Positions 1 through 7,138 of a stretch of 29,690 nucleotides of DNA are shown here, in pieces. Under the pieces are notes generated by a model. It had not been told where the DNA came from. It ran no database searches and was given only the letters and a program-made list of their open reading frames with translations. Source of the stretch: Lachnoclostridium sp. UBA7215 (GTDB lineage: Bacteria; Bacillota; Clostridia; Lachnospirales; Lachnospiraceae); contig DKUB01000041.1 in assembly GCA_002490465.1 (NCBI GenBank), positions 19,290 to 48,979 on the forward strand, written 5' to 3'. The first letter of the stretch is position 1. The number at the start of each line of letters is the position of its first letter. The translations under genes and the position numbers were made by a program.

Positions 1-907
1 TGCTATTGACGAGCAGTCCGCCGATATTGCAATGGGCGTTGATAAAGCGCTGGAAGCAAAACGTCAGGAAATGTCTGAAGAAGAAATCGAGGCGACAGGC
101 GCCGGCGATCAGGGTATGATGTTTGGCTATGCGACAAATGAGACCGAAGAATATATGCCTTACCCGATTCATCTGGCACATAAACTGACCCGTCAGCTGG
201 CGCAGGTCCGCAAGGACGGCACACTGCCTTATCTTTATCCCGATGGAAAAGCCCAGGTGACTGTTGAATATGGCTCTGACGGCAAACCGCTTCGCCTGGA
301 TGCAGTCGTTGTATCCAGCCAGCACAGCGAAGATGTGAACTGGGAGCAGCTGCAGAAGGATATCCGCGAACATGTCATTGATGTAGTCCTTCCCGCTAAT
401 CTGATTGATTCTGAAACAAAAATATATATCAATCCAACCGGACGCTTTGTTATCGGCGGCCCTGTCGGTGACAGCGGTGTTACCGGCCGTAAAATTATCG
501 TCGATACATACGGCGGATGGGCACGTCATGGCGGCGGCGCTTTTTCCGGCAAAGACCCGACAAAAGTGGACCGCTCTGCCGCATACGCTGCACGCTATGT
601 TGCAAAAAATATTGTAGCAGCAGGTCTATGTGACCGTGCCGAAATACAGCTGTCTTATGCAATTGGAGTTGCACAGCCCACCTCTGTCCGTGTTGAGACT
701 TTCGGTACCGGTAAGCTTCCGGAAGCAAAGCTCGTGGATATCATTGAAGAATGTTTTGATCTCCGCCCAGCCGGCATTATTCAAATGCTCAATCTGCGCC
801 GCCCGATTTATAAACAGACGGCTGCTTATGGACATTTCGGGAGAAATGACCTCAACCTTCCATGGGAACAGCTTGACAAAGTTGACATGCTGAAAAAATA
901 TTTGTAA
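1..907 (+). CDS. metK: S-adenosylmethionine synthetase, 5'-truncated by window edge
   Basis: Makes S-adenosylmethionine from methionine and ATP in the cytoplasm. The reading frame is already open at base 2 and runs to TAA at 905-907, so the start and roughly the first quarter of the gene lie outside the window. The two MetK signatures are present: GAGDQGMMFGYA (the GAGDQG ATP-binding hexapeptide) soon after the window edge, and GGGAFSGKDPTKVDRS (P-loop-like, K and D residues) in the middle. The C-terminal part with RPIYKQTAAYGHFGR is also typical of the family. An internal ATG at 32 is not the start, because conserved family sequence (SADIA) precedes it. No terminator is obvious before the tRNA promoter at 940. 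Confidence 0.97.
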   Translation, partial: AIDEQSADIAMGVDKALEAKRQEMSEEEIEATGAGDQGMMFGYATNETEEYMPYPIHLAHKLTRQLAQVRKDGTLPYLYPDGKAQVTVEYGSDGKPLRLDAVVVSSQHSEDVNWEQLQKDIREHVIDVVLPANLIDSETKIYINPTGRFVIGGPVGDSGVTGRKIIVDTYGGWARHGGGAFSGKDPTKVDRSAAYAARYVAKNIVAAGLCDRAEIQLSYAIGVAQPTSVRVETFGTGKLPEAKLVDIIEECFDLRPAGIIQMLNLRRPIYKQTAAYGHFGRNDLNLPWEQLDKVDMLKKYL

Positions 908-939
908 AGCTTGCAATCCACGGCATTATTAAATATAGA

Positions 940-968
940 TTGACAATTCTTTCTTTTATTAGTAAAAT
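940..968 (+). promoter_or_regulatory. Promoter of tRNA-Arg
   Basis: TTGACA at 940-945, a 17-bp spacer, and TAAAAT at 963-968. The expected transcription start is about 13 nt before the mature tRNA 5' end at 989. This is a near-consensus sigma-A promoter, as expected for a stable RNA gene. Confidence 0.8.
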
Positions 969-988
969 TGAATAGATTTTTATATTCT

Positions 989-1062
989 GTCGCTATAGCT
1001 CAGCTGGATAGAGCGACCGCCTCCTAAGCGGTAGGTCGGAGGTTCGAATCCTCTTAGCGACG
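989..1062 (+). tRNA. tRNA-Arg, anticodon CCU (reads AGG)
   Basis: A full cloverleaf can be folded. The acceptor stem GTCGCTA (989-995) pairs with TAGCGAC (1055-1061). The D arm is GCTC/GAGC. The anticodon stem ACCGC/GCGGT encloses loop CTCCTAA, with anticodon CCT at 1023-1025. The T arm GGAGG/CCTCT encloses TTCGAAT. The discriminator is G1062. The 3' CCA is not encoded (CGG follows), so CCA must be added after transcription. AGG is a minor arginine codon in many Clostridia, and this is presumably its dedicated reader. Confidence 0.97.
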
Positions 1063-1071
1063 CGGAAACTC

Positions 1072-1117
1072 CGCCGGAAACTTTGTGGAATCAGAGTTTT
1101 CGGCGTTTTCTTATTTT
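1072..1117 (+). terminator. Rho-independent terminator after tRNA-Arg
   Basis: An 11-bp stem (1072-1082 with 1095-1105, one G-T wobble) encloses a 12-nt loop and is followed by TTTTCTTATTTTTTC. Confidence 0.88.
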
Positions 1118-1194
1118 TTCGCCAAATATTCCTCATTTGCCAAAAAAACTATCATTAACCCATTACACATGATATGATGTATTTAGTGCTTATC

Positions 1195-1497
1195 TTATAA
1201 ATTTCTCCCCTGATACTGTATCGTTACCACATAAACCGTTTTGTGCGGTTCGTCAATATGGAAGATGGCAATATAGTTATCAATCACCAACTGTCTATAA
1301 CTCTTTCCGGCATATCTGCCCTCATTTCGCTCCTGATGAAACTGGGGGAAGGTGTCTAAACTTAAAACAGCTTTCTTAATTCTGTCAACCTGTTCTTTTG
1401 CATTTTCAGGAGCTAATTTCTCATTTGCAATATATTCATAAATACTGTCTAATTCGCGTATTACTCTGGGATTGACCTTTACCTTGTATTTATCCAA
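1195..1497 (-). CDS. RelE/ParE-family toxin of a type II TA pair
   Basis: A small basic protein of about 100 residues resembling the RelE/ParE/YafQ fold, whose members act as ribosome-dependent mRNA endonucleases or gyrase inhibitors; which activity applies here is not decidable. Family-like features are the N-terminal KVKVNPRVIRELDSIYEYI, the central RYAGKSYRQLVIDNYIAIFHID strand region and the C-terminal VVTIQYQGRNL. I place the start at the TTG at 1497 (LDKYKVKV). It has GGAG at 1508-1511 with 10-nt spacing and overlaps the antitoxin stop by 8 nt. A TTG at 1521 in the same frame would add eight residues but has no visible ribosome binding site. Coupling to the upstream antitoxin is the usual TA arrangement. 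Confidence 0.86.
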   Translation of the reverse strand: MDKYKVKVNPRVIRELDSIYEYIANEKLAPENAKEQVDRIKKAVLSLDTFPQFHQERNEGRYAGKSYRQLVIDNYIAIFHIDEPHKTVYVVTIQYQGRNL

Positions 1498-1753
1498 AAT
1501 GCTTTTTCTCCAATTCTGCAAAAACTATCTCTGCATCGACAGATTCTGCTCCGTTTGCGATTTCTTGCTCGGATTCATAGATCGCTTGGTCAATGCGGTT
1601 AATTCTTGCGAATTTATCATATAATTCACTACTCATAACAACCAAGTCGCTATATCCGTTTTTGGTAATAAAAATAGGCTCCTGCTCCTTATGTGCAATA
1701 TTGGAAATCTCGGTTGTATTACGCAAATCCTTAATAGGCATAATCAGAGGCAT
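1490..1753 (-). CDS. Phd/YefM-family antitoxin
   Basis: An 87-residue protein that should neutralise the downstream RelE/ParE-like toxin and repress the operon. The N-terminal half (MPIKDLRNTTEISNIAHKEQ, then PIFITKNGYSDLVVMS) is the Phd/YefM DNA-binding fold signature. The acidic C-terminal tail (residues about 55-87) is the part that normally wraps the toxin. The ATG at 1753 is preceded by AAGGAG at 1763-1768 with 9-nt spacing. It is the first gene of a two-gene operon; its stop overlaps the toxin start. Confidence 0.9.
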   Translation of the reverse strand: MPLIMPIKDLRNTTEISNIAHKEQEPIFITKNGYSDLVVMSSELYDKFARINRIDQAIYESEQEIANGAESVDAEIVFAELEKKHFG

Positions 1754-1774
1754 AATGCTTCACTCCTTTCTTTG

Positions 1775-1807
1775 GCATAATTATAGCATAATTATAGCAT
1801 AATTATG
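1775..1807. repeat. Three tandem 11-bp repeats over the TA promoter (candidate operator)
   Basis: GCATAATTATA occurs at 1775-1785, 1786-1796 and 1797-1807 (the last copy ends in G). The unit contains the palindrome ATAATTAT. The 11-bp period places the copies on nearly the same helix face. The middle copy contains the -10 hexamer of the TA promoter, so occupancy would block transcription. An operator for the antitoxin or TA complex is the natural inference. Confidence 0.72.
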
Positions 1808-1819
1808 CATTGAATACAA
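1791..1819 (-). promoter_or_regulatory. Promoter of the toxin-antitoxin operon
   Basis: On the minus strand, -35 TTGTAT (1814-1819), 17-bp spacer, -10 TATAAT (1791-1796). The antitoxin ATG at 1753 follows 37 nt downstream. Confidence 0.75.
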
Positions 1820-1879
1820 TGGCCGAATTATTTTTTGAACCATGGGAATATTTGCTTTAAAATGTTGTCTATATATAAG

Positions 1880-2017
1880 ATGGAAGAAAAGGAATTAACC
1901 CGGCTTCTAAATACATGGCTTGCGTCACTTTCTGCTGAGGATCGTATCCTTTTCGTACGCCGTTATTGGAGGGATATTGGTTATGAAGAAAAAAGAAGCC
2001 CAAAAGCTGTATCATAG
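1880..2017 (+). pseudogene. Remnant of an ECF-like sigma factor gene
   Basis: About 30 codons from 1880 (MEEKELTRLLNTWLASL, then EDRILFVRRYW at 1967-1969) match the linker and start of region 4 in the sigma-70-like factors that Lachnospiraceae commonly pair with a membrane-anchored partner. Normally this is preceded by about 120 residues of regions 2-3 and followed by the region-4 helix-turn-helix. Here there is no upstream coding sequence, and the helix-turn-helix is missing. Straight after RYW, a different frame reads EGYWL then TGA (1969-1986), the usual C-terminal ending of these sigma factors, with its stop overlapping the next start as ATGA. This indicates a frame-changing internal deletion plus loss of the 5' end. 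Family identity is from memory of motifs. Confidence 0.65.
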
Positions 2018-2984
2018 TATTACAAATATTGAGGATAAATATATTGAGGAGGCTCAAGCAGCAAAAAAGGGAAAGAAACCCGTATGGTTTCAATGGGGGA
2101 CTGCTGCCGCCTGCTTATGCCTGGTCTTTGTTTCTGCTATTACAATTTCAAATATTTTTAAGAGTGAACCGCCATCAGGCAATGAGCAAACCACAATGCC
2201 GGATACCACGCAGCCCCCGGCAGAAAGCTGCAAAAAAAGTGTTGATGAAGAGAAAAAAATTGTTCCAGTCACTTCCCTTTTAGCGAGCGAAAACAATGGT
2301 ACAACGGAAACTCTCGTTACTCAAAAAGTTCCCATCCGGCACTATCAAGGAATATATGAAAAGGTTCCATCGGTTCAGAGTGATATATTGTCACAAAGCA
2401 CTGGAGAAAGCGTATCCGGTACTAAGAAATGGTATTTTATCTCCGGACATACAGATATGCAGTATCTGATAAAAAACAACAATAAAAAATATTCTTTATG
2501 GAAATTCATATGTTTTGACGCTTCGGAATATCCATATCAGGATGTTTTAAAATTTGTATATCAGATTGAATCTCCAGATACCATCCCAAAAATTGAAATA
2601 AATCCTGTCACAATGGATAATACGGATGGCGGCAAAGCCATGCAGAAAAAAACGGGAACTCACATAATAACGGACAGAAAAGCAATTGATACCATATATC
2701 AAACTCTTTCTTCTATGACCTGTTACGGAAGTAATCAGTGGGATAGGATAGACTATGGCAATGTTGAAACGCCTGCTGATGCAAAATCGTCCTCACATCA
2801 AGCGGTGCAGTTGGGACGGTATCTGACAATTTTTACAAGTTATGGTAATAAAATTGATGGATTGAAATATACAGCTGTATCGGATATGTTTTATGAATTT
2901 TCAGGTATTGCCTATAATCGTTTGAGTATAGAACAGGCAGAACGCATACGTGAAATATTGGATATTACCGTTGAAAGTGATTGA
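1983..2984 (+). CDS. Membrane-anchored partner of a lost sigma factor (anti-sigma-like)
   Basis: A 333-residue protein with a short cytoplasmic N-terminus (MKKKEAQKLYHSITNIEDKY), one transmembrane segment at about residues 39-58, and a long extracytoplasmic domain with no motif I recognise. The N-terminal KxLYxxItNIxDxxIEEA pattern is typical of proteins encoded directly after ECF-like sigma factors in this bacterial group. They are presumed to restrain the sigma factor, although this is not established for this family here. The ATG at 1983 has GGAGGG at 1968-1973 with 9-nt spacing. A longer in-frame start at 1920 would read through the sigma remnant in the wrong frame and is unlikely. With the sigma factor broken, this gene may have lost its partner. 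Confidence 0.75.
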   Translation: MKKKEAQKLYHSITNIEDKYIEEAQAAKKGKKPVWFQWGTAAACLCLVFVSAITISNIFKSEPPSGNEQTTMPDTTQPPAESCKKSVDEEKKIVPVTSLLASENNGTTETLVTQKVPIRHYQGIYEKVPSVQSDILSQSTGESVSGTKKWYFISGHTDMQYLIKNNNKKYSLWKFICFDASEYPYQDVLKFVYQIESPDTIPKIEINPVTMDNTDGGKAMQKKTGTHIITDRKAIDTIYQTLSSMTCYGSNQWDRIDYGNVETPADAKSSSHQAVQLGRYLTIFTSYGNKIDGLKYTAVSDMFYEFSGIAYNRLSIEQAERIREILDITVESD

Positions 2985-3015
2985 CAGGAATGATAGGGAA
3001 CTTTATTACCAATAG

Positions 3016-3045
3016 GTACTGCCCCAATAGAGGTAGGGGCAGTAC
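3016..3045. terminator. Hairpin between convergent genes, possible terminator
   Basis: A perfect 10-bp stem GTACTGCCCC (3016-3025) / GGGGCAGTAC (3036-3045) with a 10-nt loop lies between convergent genes. There is no clear T-run on either strand, so termination is plausible but not certain. Confidence 0.5.
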
Positions 3046-3065
3046 TATATAAGCATCCCCACAAC

Positions 3066-4265
3066 TCAATATTCATCCCTTAACAAAAAATCTGCTAAAT
3101 ATATAATCTTTACTCCATTAATATTGCCTGCGGCAAGCTCATCAAGCGTTACGACATATTTGGGATAATGGTCTTTAAGCTCAAGCAGATTGGCAACTTC
3201 ACGGTCGGATTCCTCCGGAAGATTGCGACATGCCTGTACATAGATACGCTCGTCGCGCCGTACCGCAACAAAGTCAATTTCCTTCGTTTCATTCTTGCCG
3301 ATGTATACCTCATAGCCTTTTCTGCGAAGTTCAAAGTATATAATATTTTCAAGCATGGCGGCAACAGACTTTTGATTAAAACCCATCATGCAGTATTTCA
3401 TAGATGCATCCGCGAGATAGAATTTTTCCTGCGTTTTCAGCACAGATTTCCCTTGCAGGTCGTAACGCTGGCAGCGATAGATAACAAAGGCTTTTTCCAG
3501 CCATTCCAAATAGTTGTACACGGATTCCACAGAAAGGGAACGTCCCTCGCTTTTCAGAAATTTCACAATAGCGTTCGCAGAAAATGTCTTTCCGACATTT
3601 TCAACAACATATTTCACAATGCGATTGAACAGGGCAAAGTTTGTAATGTTATGCCGTCTCGTTATATCGCTGGTAATAACCGAATTATAGATGCCTTCGA
3701 CAATCTGATAAGCTGCGCCTTCGTCAAAGTTACCCAGTGCGACGATAGGAAAACCGCCCATGCGAATATATTCATTCAAAAGCTCCCTTGATGTGCGGCC
3801 GTCTGATTTTTTGAATTCCATATACTCACTAAATGACAACGTAAACACGGGGATAGATATATACCGTCCCGTCAGGTATGTGGATATTTCGCCCGCCATC
3901 AACCTGGAATTGGAGCCGGTCACGTAAATGTCCGTGTTGGCGTTTTCAAGCAGACTGTTGACGGCTTTTTCCCAACCGGTGATTTCCTGCACCTCATCGA
4001 GCAAAAGATAGTAACGCCCGCTGTCGGTCATTTTCTCTTTAATGCCATTATACATGTCCTTATCGGTCATACCATCGTCAAAGTCCTCCGAGGTATAACA
4101 CATACTGACAATATGGTCAGCGGCAACTCCGCTCTTTATCAAATCAGCCTGTAACATTTCTAAAATTGTAGATTTTCCGCAGCGGCGAATACCCGCAAGA
4201 ATTTTAACCAGCGACACATCACGGTAAGTTTTCAGCAATTCTATATAATGAGATCTAACTATCAT
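3066..4265 (-). CDS. AAA-family ATPase with DUF4143 C-terminal domain
   Basis: A 399-residue protein of the AAA_14/DUF4143 family, common and variable in anaerobes. Walker A is GIRRCGKST (residues 25-33), Walker B YYLLLDEVQ (D90, E91), and the VTGSNSRL strand (115-122) is the sensor-1-like motif. The C-terminal domain contains NIIYFELRRKGYEVYIGK followed by KEIDFVAVRRDERIYVQ, which resembles a restriction-endonuclease-like core (E...D...V-Q), as described for this family. Cellular role and substrate are unknown. The ATG at 4265 is preceded by GGGGGCGGAG. It stands alone, convergent with the anti-sigma-like gene, and has its own promoter with an adjacent palindrome. These genes are often patchily distributed, so it may be accessory DNA. 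Confidence 0.88.
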   Translation of the reverse strand: MIVRSHYIELLKTYRDVSLVKILAGIRRCGKSTILEMLQADLIKSGVAADHIVSMCYTSEDFDDGMTDKDMYNGIKEKMTDSGRYYLLLDEVQEITGWEKAVNSLLENANTDIYVTGSNSRLMAGEISTYLTGRYISIPVFTLSFSEYMEFKKSDGRTSRELLNEYIRMGGFPIVALGNFDEGAAYQIVEGIYNSVITSDITRRHNITNFALFNRIVKYVVENVGKTFSANAIVKFLKSEGRSLSVESVYNYLEWLEKAFVIYRCQRYDLQGKSVLKTQEKFYLADASMKYCMMGFNQKSVAAMLENIIYFELRRKGYEVYIGKNETKEIDFVAVRRDERIYVQACRNLPEESDREVANLLELKDHYPKYVVTLDELAAGNINGVKIIYLADFLLRDEY

Positions 4266-4286
4266 AACTCCGCCCCCTTTTCTATC

Positions 4287-4315
4287 AGTATATCCAAAAA
4301 GTTTCGGATATTCAA
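4287..4315 (-). promoter_or_regulatory. Promoter of the DUF4143 ATPase gene
   Basis: Minus strand -35 TTGAAT (4310-4315), 17-bp spacer, -10 TATACT (4287-4292), about 22 nt before the ATG at 4265. Confidence 0.65.
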
Positions 4316-4346
4316 CAGTTTTTACTAAAATTTAGCAAAAACTGTT
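4314..4346. repeat. 16-bp inverted repeat abutting the ATPase promoter
   Basis: AACAGTTTTTACTAAA and TTTAGCAAAAACTGTT flank a single central base at 4330, with one mismatched pair. The arm nearest the gene overlaps the last two bases of the -35. A third related copy, TTTCGTAAAAACT, lies at 4355-4367, 24 bp from TTTAGCAAAAACT (4331-4343). The layout suggests a dimeric regulator site with an auxiliary half-site. A loop of one base makes an RNA hairpin unlikely. Confidence 0.6.
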
Positions 4347-4440
4347 TGCTAGAATTTCGTAAAAACTTTTTTAAGTTTCTTCCCCCCTTACTTTTCTTAC
4401 AAAATCTATAGTAGTTGGTTCGAGGCGCAACCTGTTCTTT

Positions 4441-4902
4441 TTAGCCCTCAGCGCTCTGAAGCTTGCAGGATTTTAATTTTAAATTTGCCTTTGAAGATGT
4501 AACGGTTATTTTAACTTTGACATTACCCTTAGCTCCATAATTACTGACGTAAACGGAATGGATTCCCTTCTCCAAAGTTGTGTCAGCAGGGAATGATAAT
4601 TTCTTTTTTTTGCCTGTGATGTTGCCACCAGCGCTTATTTCCGGTATTACTGCCTGTAAATTCAGCCCCTTTGCTTTGCCAACAACATTTATCTTTACTT
4701 TGATACTGTCGTCATCATCCTTAAAGTCCATCATAAATACAGCCTGCTTACCGCGTTTAATAGTAACTGTCTTTGTAATTGTCTTTTTGTATGCTGCCGC
4801 CTGAACTTCCATTGTACTTCCAAGCAGAACGACCATAGCCAGGCACAGTGCCATTGCTATGCTTACAACTGATTTCATTTTAATCTTCATATTTTCCCCC
4901 AT
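4441..4902 (-). CDS. Small secreted protein, predicted LytTR-regulon member
   Basis: About 153 residues with a clear Sec signal peptide (MKIKMKSVVSIAM..., hydrophobic AMALCLAMVVLLG, likely cleavage after EVQA). The mature part has a regular alternating pattern rich in Lys, Val, Ile and Thr, suggesting an all-beta domain. I do not recognise a named family. Two starts are possible. The ATG at 4902 has GGAGG at 4908-4912 with 5-nt spacing and is preferred. The ATG at 4890, just before the signal peptide, has only GGGGG. The promoter has a -10 (TACAAT) 41 nt upstream of 4902 and a pair of LytTR-like repeats further up, exactly as seen for the lipoprotein at 11132. It is divergent from the large surface protein at 5107. 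Confidence 0.82.
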   Translation of the reverse strand: MGENMKIKMKSVVSIAMALCLAMVVLLGSTMEVQAAAYKKTITKTVTIKRGKQAVFMMDFKDDDDSIKVKINVVGKAKGLNLQAVIPEISAGGNITGKKKKLSFPADTTLEKGIHSVYVSNYGAKGNVKVKITVTSSKANLKLKSCKLQSAEG

Positions 4903-4942
4903 TTCTGCCTCCTGAACCAACTGCTATTGATTTTGTTCGTTT

Positions 4943-5008
4943 ATTGTAACACTTTTCCCTTATTTCTCCCGGTTTTTGCGTGAACGGCAAGTATATAGTG
5001 TGAATGGT
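4943..5008 (-). promoter_or_regulatory. Activator-type promoter with LytTR-like direct repeats
   Basis: On the minus strand, ACCATTCAC (5000-5008) and GCCGTTCAC (4980-4988) form direct repeats with a 20-bp period. The -10 TACAAT lies at 4943-4948, 31 nt downstream of the proximal repeat. The position where a -35 would sit reads CGGGAG, so there is no -35, which is typical of activator-dependent promoters. The repeats fit the general LytTR half-site pattern built around a central GTT/ATT, spaced two helical turns apart. The same arrangement recurs at 11173-11239. Confidence 0.7.
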
Positions 5009-5034
5009 AATCAGCCGGAAATTTATGGCAGCAC

Positions 5035-5063
5035 TTGACATTGCTTCTCTTTCTTATTAAGAT
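5035..5063 (+). promoter_or_regulatory. Promoter of the large surface protein gene
   Basis: TTGACA (5035-5040), 17-bp spacer, TAAGAT (5058-5063). The LytTR-like repeats at 4980-5008 end 26 bp upstream of this -35, so the same site might also influence this divergent gene. Confidence 0.65.
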
Positions 5064-5106
5064 AAATGAAATAACAATTCTATGATGTGAGATGGAGTAT
5101 TAACAT

Positions 5107-7134
5107 ATGAAACTACATAAACAATCTGCCGTAATATTGGCTGCTATTTTCGTGATAGTAAACAGCTTTCCGATATATGCCAAAGATACACCGGCATTGC
5201 CGGAAAATGCTGTACTATCCAACGAACCCGGGACACAGGAACAGACAATAGTAGAGAGGGAAGAGAAACTAAACATTCCAGCTTCTGGTGGAGCGTTGAC
5301 ATTTAATCCCGAAATAAAATATACTTTTCAGAACTATGTGATAGAAGCAATCCTTGCCGATTCTAATCTTGATACCAGCCTTGTAAAACCTCTATATTCG
5401 CTGGATGGAGAAAATTACCAGGACTGCGGCGAAGCCTGGGATGTGTGTTCCTTTGGCAGGCAGTATAAATTCTGTCTTTATTCTAACTGCGAACCGATGA
5501 AAAGCTACCTTGCCGGGAAGTTAAACTGTTTCTACCTGAAATTGCATATTACCAAAGAGAATGGAGCTACATATGAAACCCAACCCGCGGTCATTGACCG
5601 CAACAAACCTCAGCCGATTCCGGAAGGACTTGAGCCCCACGCGATGTTCTCTCCTGCCATAGCTGTCATTCAAGTAAGGCCATTTGACTACTTTGGCGGA
5701 TATCAGCTCACCATAAACGAAAATACTTCGGCAGAAGAAATTTTGGCATGTTTACCAGATACCCTTCCCGTAAGAGTAAGCCTTATGACAAAACAAAATT
5801 CTATTTCGGATGGTATTGTAAACTGCCCTGTCCAATGGAAACCTTTATCTCTTCCACAGCTCACCGCCGGAGAAAGTGTGACCATTGCAGATGCCGCCGA
5901 AGCAATTGTAGTTCCTGAAGGCACTCTGGTAACTACCGCAACGGGCATCTTCCAGCTGGACGAACCATTACCGTTAGACGAACCATCCGATACGAACCCA
6001 TATTCATTAACAGATGAAGTCAGACTGACTTTAAACGTCATCTCTGAGGGCGAAAATCCAACCGGAGTATTATCAGAAGAACGTGCTGGCCTGGAAATGT
6101 CTTTTCATCTTAAGCCTACTGGCGCCACCGCAATCCGGGTATATACCTGTTCAGAAGGAAATTCCGAATGGACAGAAGTTTCCAATCTTTCTCTGGCAGA
6201 AGCAGTCAATGCCCACCCTTCCGCCAAAAACAGCGGCTATACCCTGGCTCTTGACAATACTGCAGAACCTTATCGAACCTATCTGGAGACACAGGCCTCC
6301 GGAGACACCCCAACGCCATTCTTTATTGGATTTATAATAGAGGGCGGTGTTTACAACAAAAAACAGCTTATCCTCACATGGCCGGATACTTATGAGCTGC
6401 CCTCTAGGCTGCCAGAACTCGGCGGCGCCGGAGGTAACCATAACAATGCTGGTGCCGGAAACAATGATGACAGCACAGAGAGCGGACAACGGCCCAATCT
6501 GCCACACTTACCGGAAAACAAGCCGCAGACTACCACAGCACCAGACGATACAGAAAATAATATCAGCCCCGGAAATAAAAACGACAACTCAGCAGATGAA
6601 CAGTCTCCAAATATAACAAAAGAACCTGAAGACAAACCGCAGGTTTCTGCTGTACCGAGTTTACCGAAAAGGCCAACCGCTCAATTAAAATTGACAATGA
6701 AACTGAATATACCTGGCAATAACCCCGGTTATCGAATGCCGATAAACCAATGGAATGAAACTTTTGCACAGAGCGTAACTTCTCTTGTGCATCCCCTTAC
6801 GTCATTCCAGACCCGCACAGACAACAGCGCCGAAAACAGATATCAAAAAACAATAATAAATGCGAAAACCGGTTCACCCGACAAACATACAAAATCAATT
6901 TCCCTCCAATCAAAAGCCAACGTATCGAATGACCTTGTTTCATCCCGTACAGAAAAAAAAACGGACAGATGGGAGGCATCATCCGATGATACTGCAAAAA
7001 ACGGACAACACAAACCACCGATCTCTATCGTAATTTTGACAATTGCCGGTCTATGTATCGCAGGTGCTTTTTTTGCCTTTGCCGCAGTTTCCGGAAAAAT
7101 CCATATGTTTTGCAAACTATTACCACACAAATAA
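5107..7134 (+). CDS. Large secreted protein with C-terminal membrane anchor
   Basis: A 675-residue surface protein of unknown function. Residues 1-25 form a signal peptide (hydrophobic AVILAAIFVIVNSF, cleavage near IYAKD). Residues about 30-430 form the ectodomain, which is predicted beta-rich. It is followed by a low-complexity linker (about 438-520) rich in Gly, Asn, Pro, Asp and Glu, a further variable stretch, and one transmembrane helix near residues 640-661 with a short basic cytoplasmic tail. There is no LPxTG motif, so anchoring appears to be by the membrane helix. The ATG at 5107 has GGAG at 5094-5097 with 9-nt spacing. Its stop lies only 4 bp from the convergent kinase stop, and it sits inside the signalling block, which makes it a candidate sensory or output partner. 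That link is inference. Confidence 0.85.
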   Translation: MKLHKQSAVILAAIFVIVNSFPIYAKDTPALPENAVLSNEPGTQEQTIVEREEKLNIPASGGALTFNPEIKYTFQNYVIEAILADSNLDTSLVKPLYSLDGENYQDCGEAWDVCSFGRQYKFCLYSNCEPMKSYLAGKLNCFYLKLHITKENGATYETQPAVIDRNKPQPIPEGLEPHAMFSPAIAVIQVRPFDYFGGYQLTINENTSAEEILACLPDTLPVRVSLMTKQNSISDGIVNCPVQWKPLSLPQLTAGESVTIADAAEAIVVPEGTLVTTATGIFQLDEPLPLDEPSDTNPYSLTDEVRLTLNVISEGENPTGVLSEERAGLEMSFHLKPTGATAIRVYTCSEGNSEWTEVSNLSLAEAVNAHPSAKNSGYTLALDNTAEPYRTYLETQASGDTPTPFFIGFIIEGGVYNKKQLILTWPDTYELPSRLPELGGAGGNHNNAGAGNNDDSTESGQRPNLPHLPENKPQTTTAPDDTENNISPGNKNDNSADEQSPNITKEPEDKPQVSAVPSLPKRPTAQLKLTMKLNIPGNNPGYRMPINQWNETFAQSVTSLVHPLTSFQTRTDNSAENRYQKTIINAKTGSPDKHTKSISLQSKANVSNDLVSSRTEKKTDRWEASSDDTAKNGQHKPPISIVILTIAGLCIAGAFFAFAAVSGKIHMFCKLLPHK

Positions 7135-7138
7135 AAAA

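Noticed and set aside
1497..1521. Longer toxin starting at the TTG at 1521
   Set aside because: No ribosome binding site; the TTG at 1497 has GGAG at good spacing and gives the usual family N-terminus.
3168..3791. 207-codon open frame opposite the DUF4143 ATPase
   Set aside because: Shadow of the ATPase gene, which has intact Walker motifs; the antisense product resembles nothing.
989..4440. Possible integrated element using tRNA-Arg as attachment site, with the TA pair and ATPase as cargo
   Set aside because: No integrase and no second copy of the tRNA 3' end; only a 7-base match (GGTTCGA) near 4412, expected by chance.
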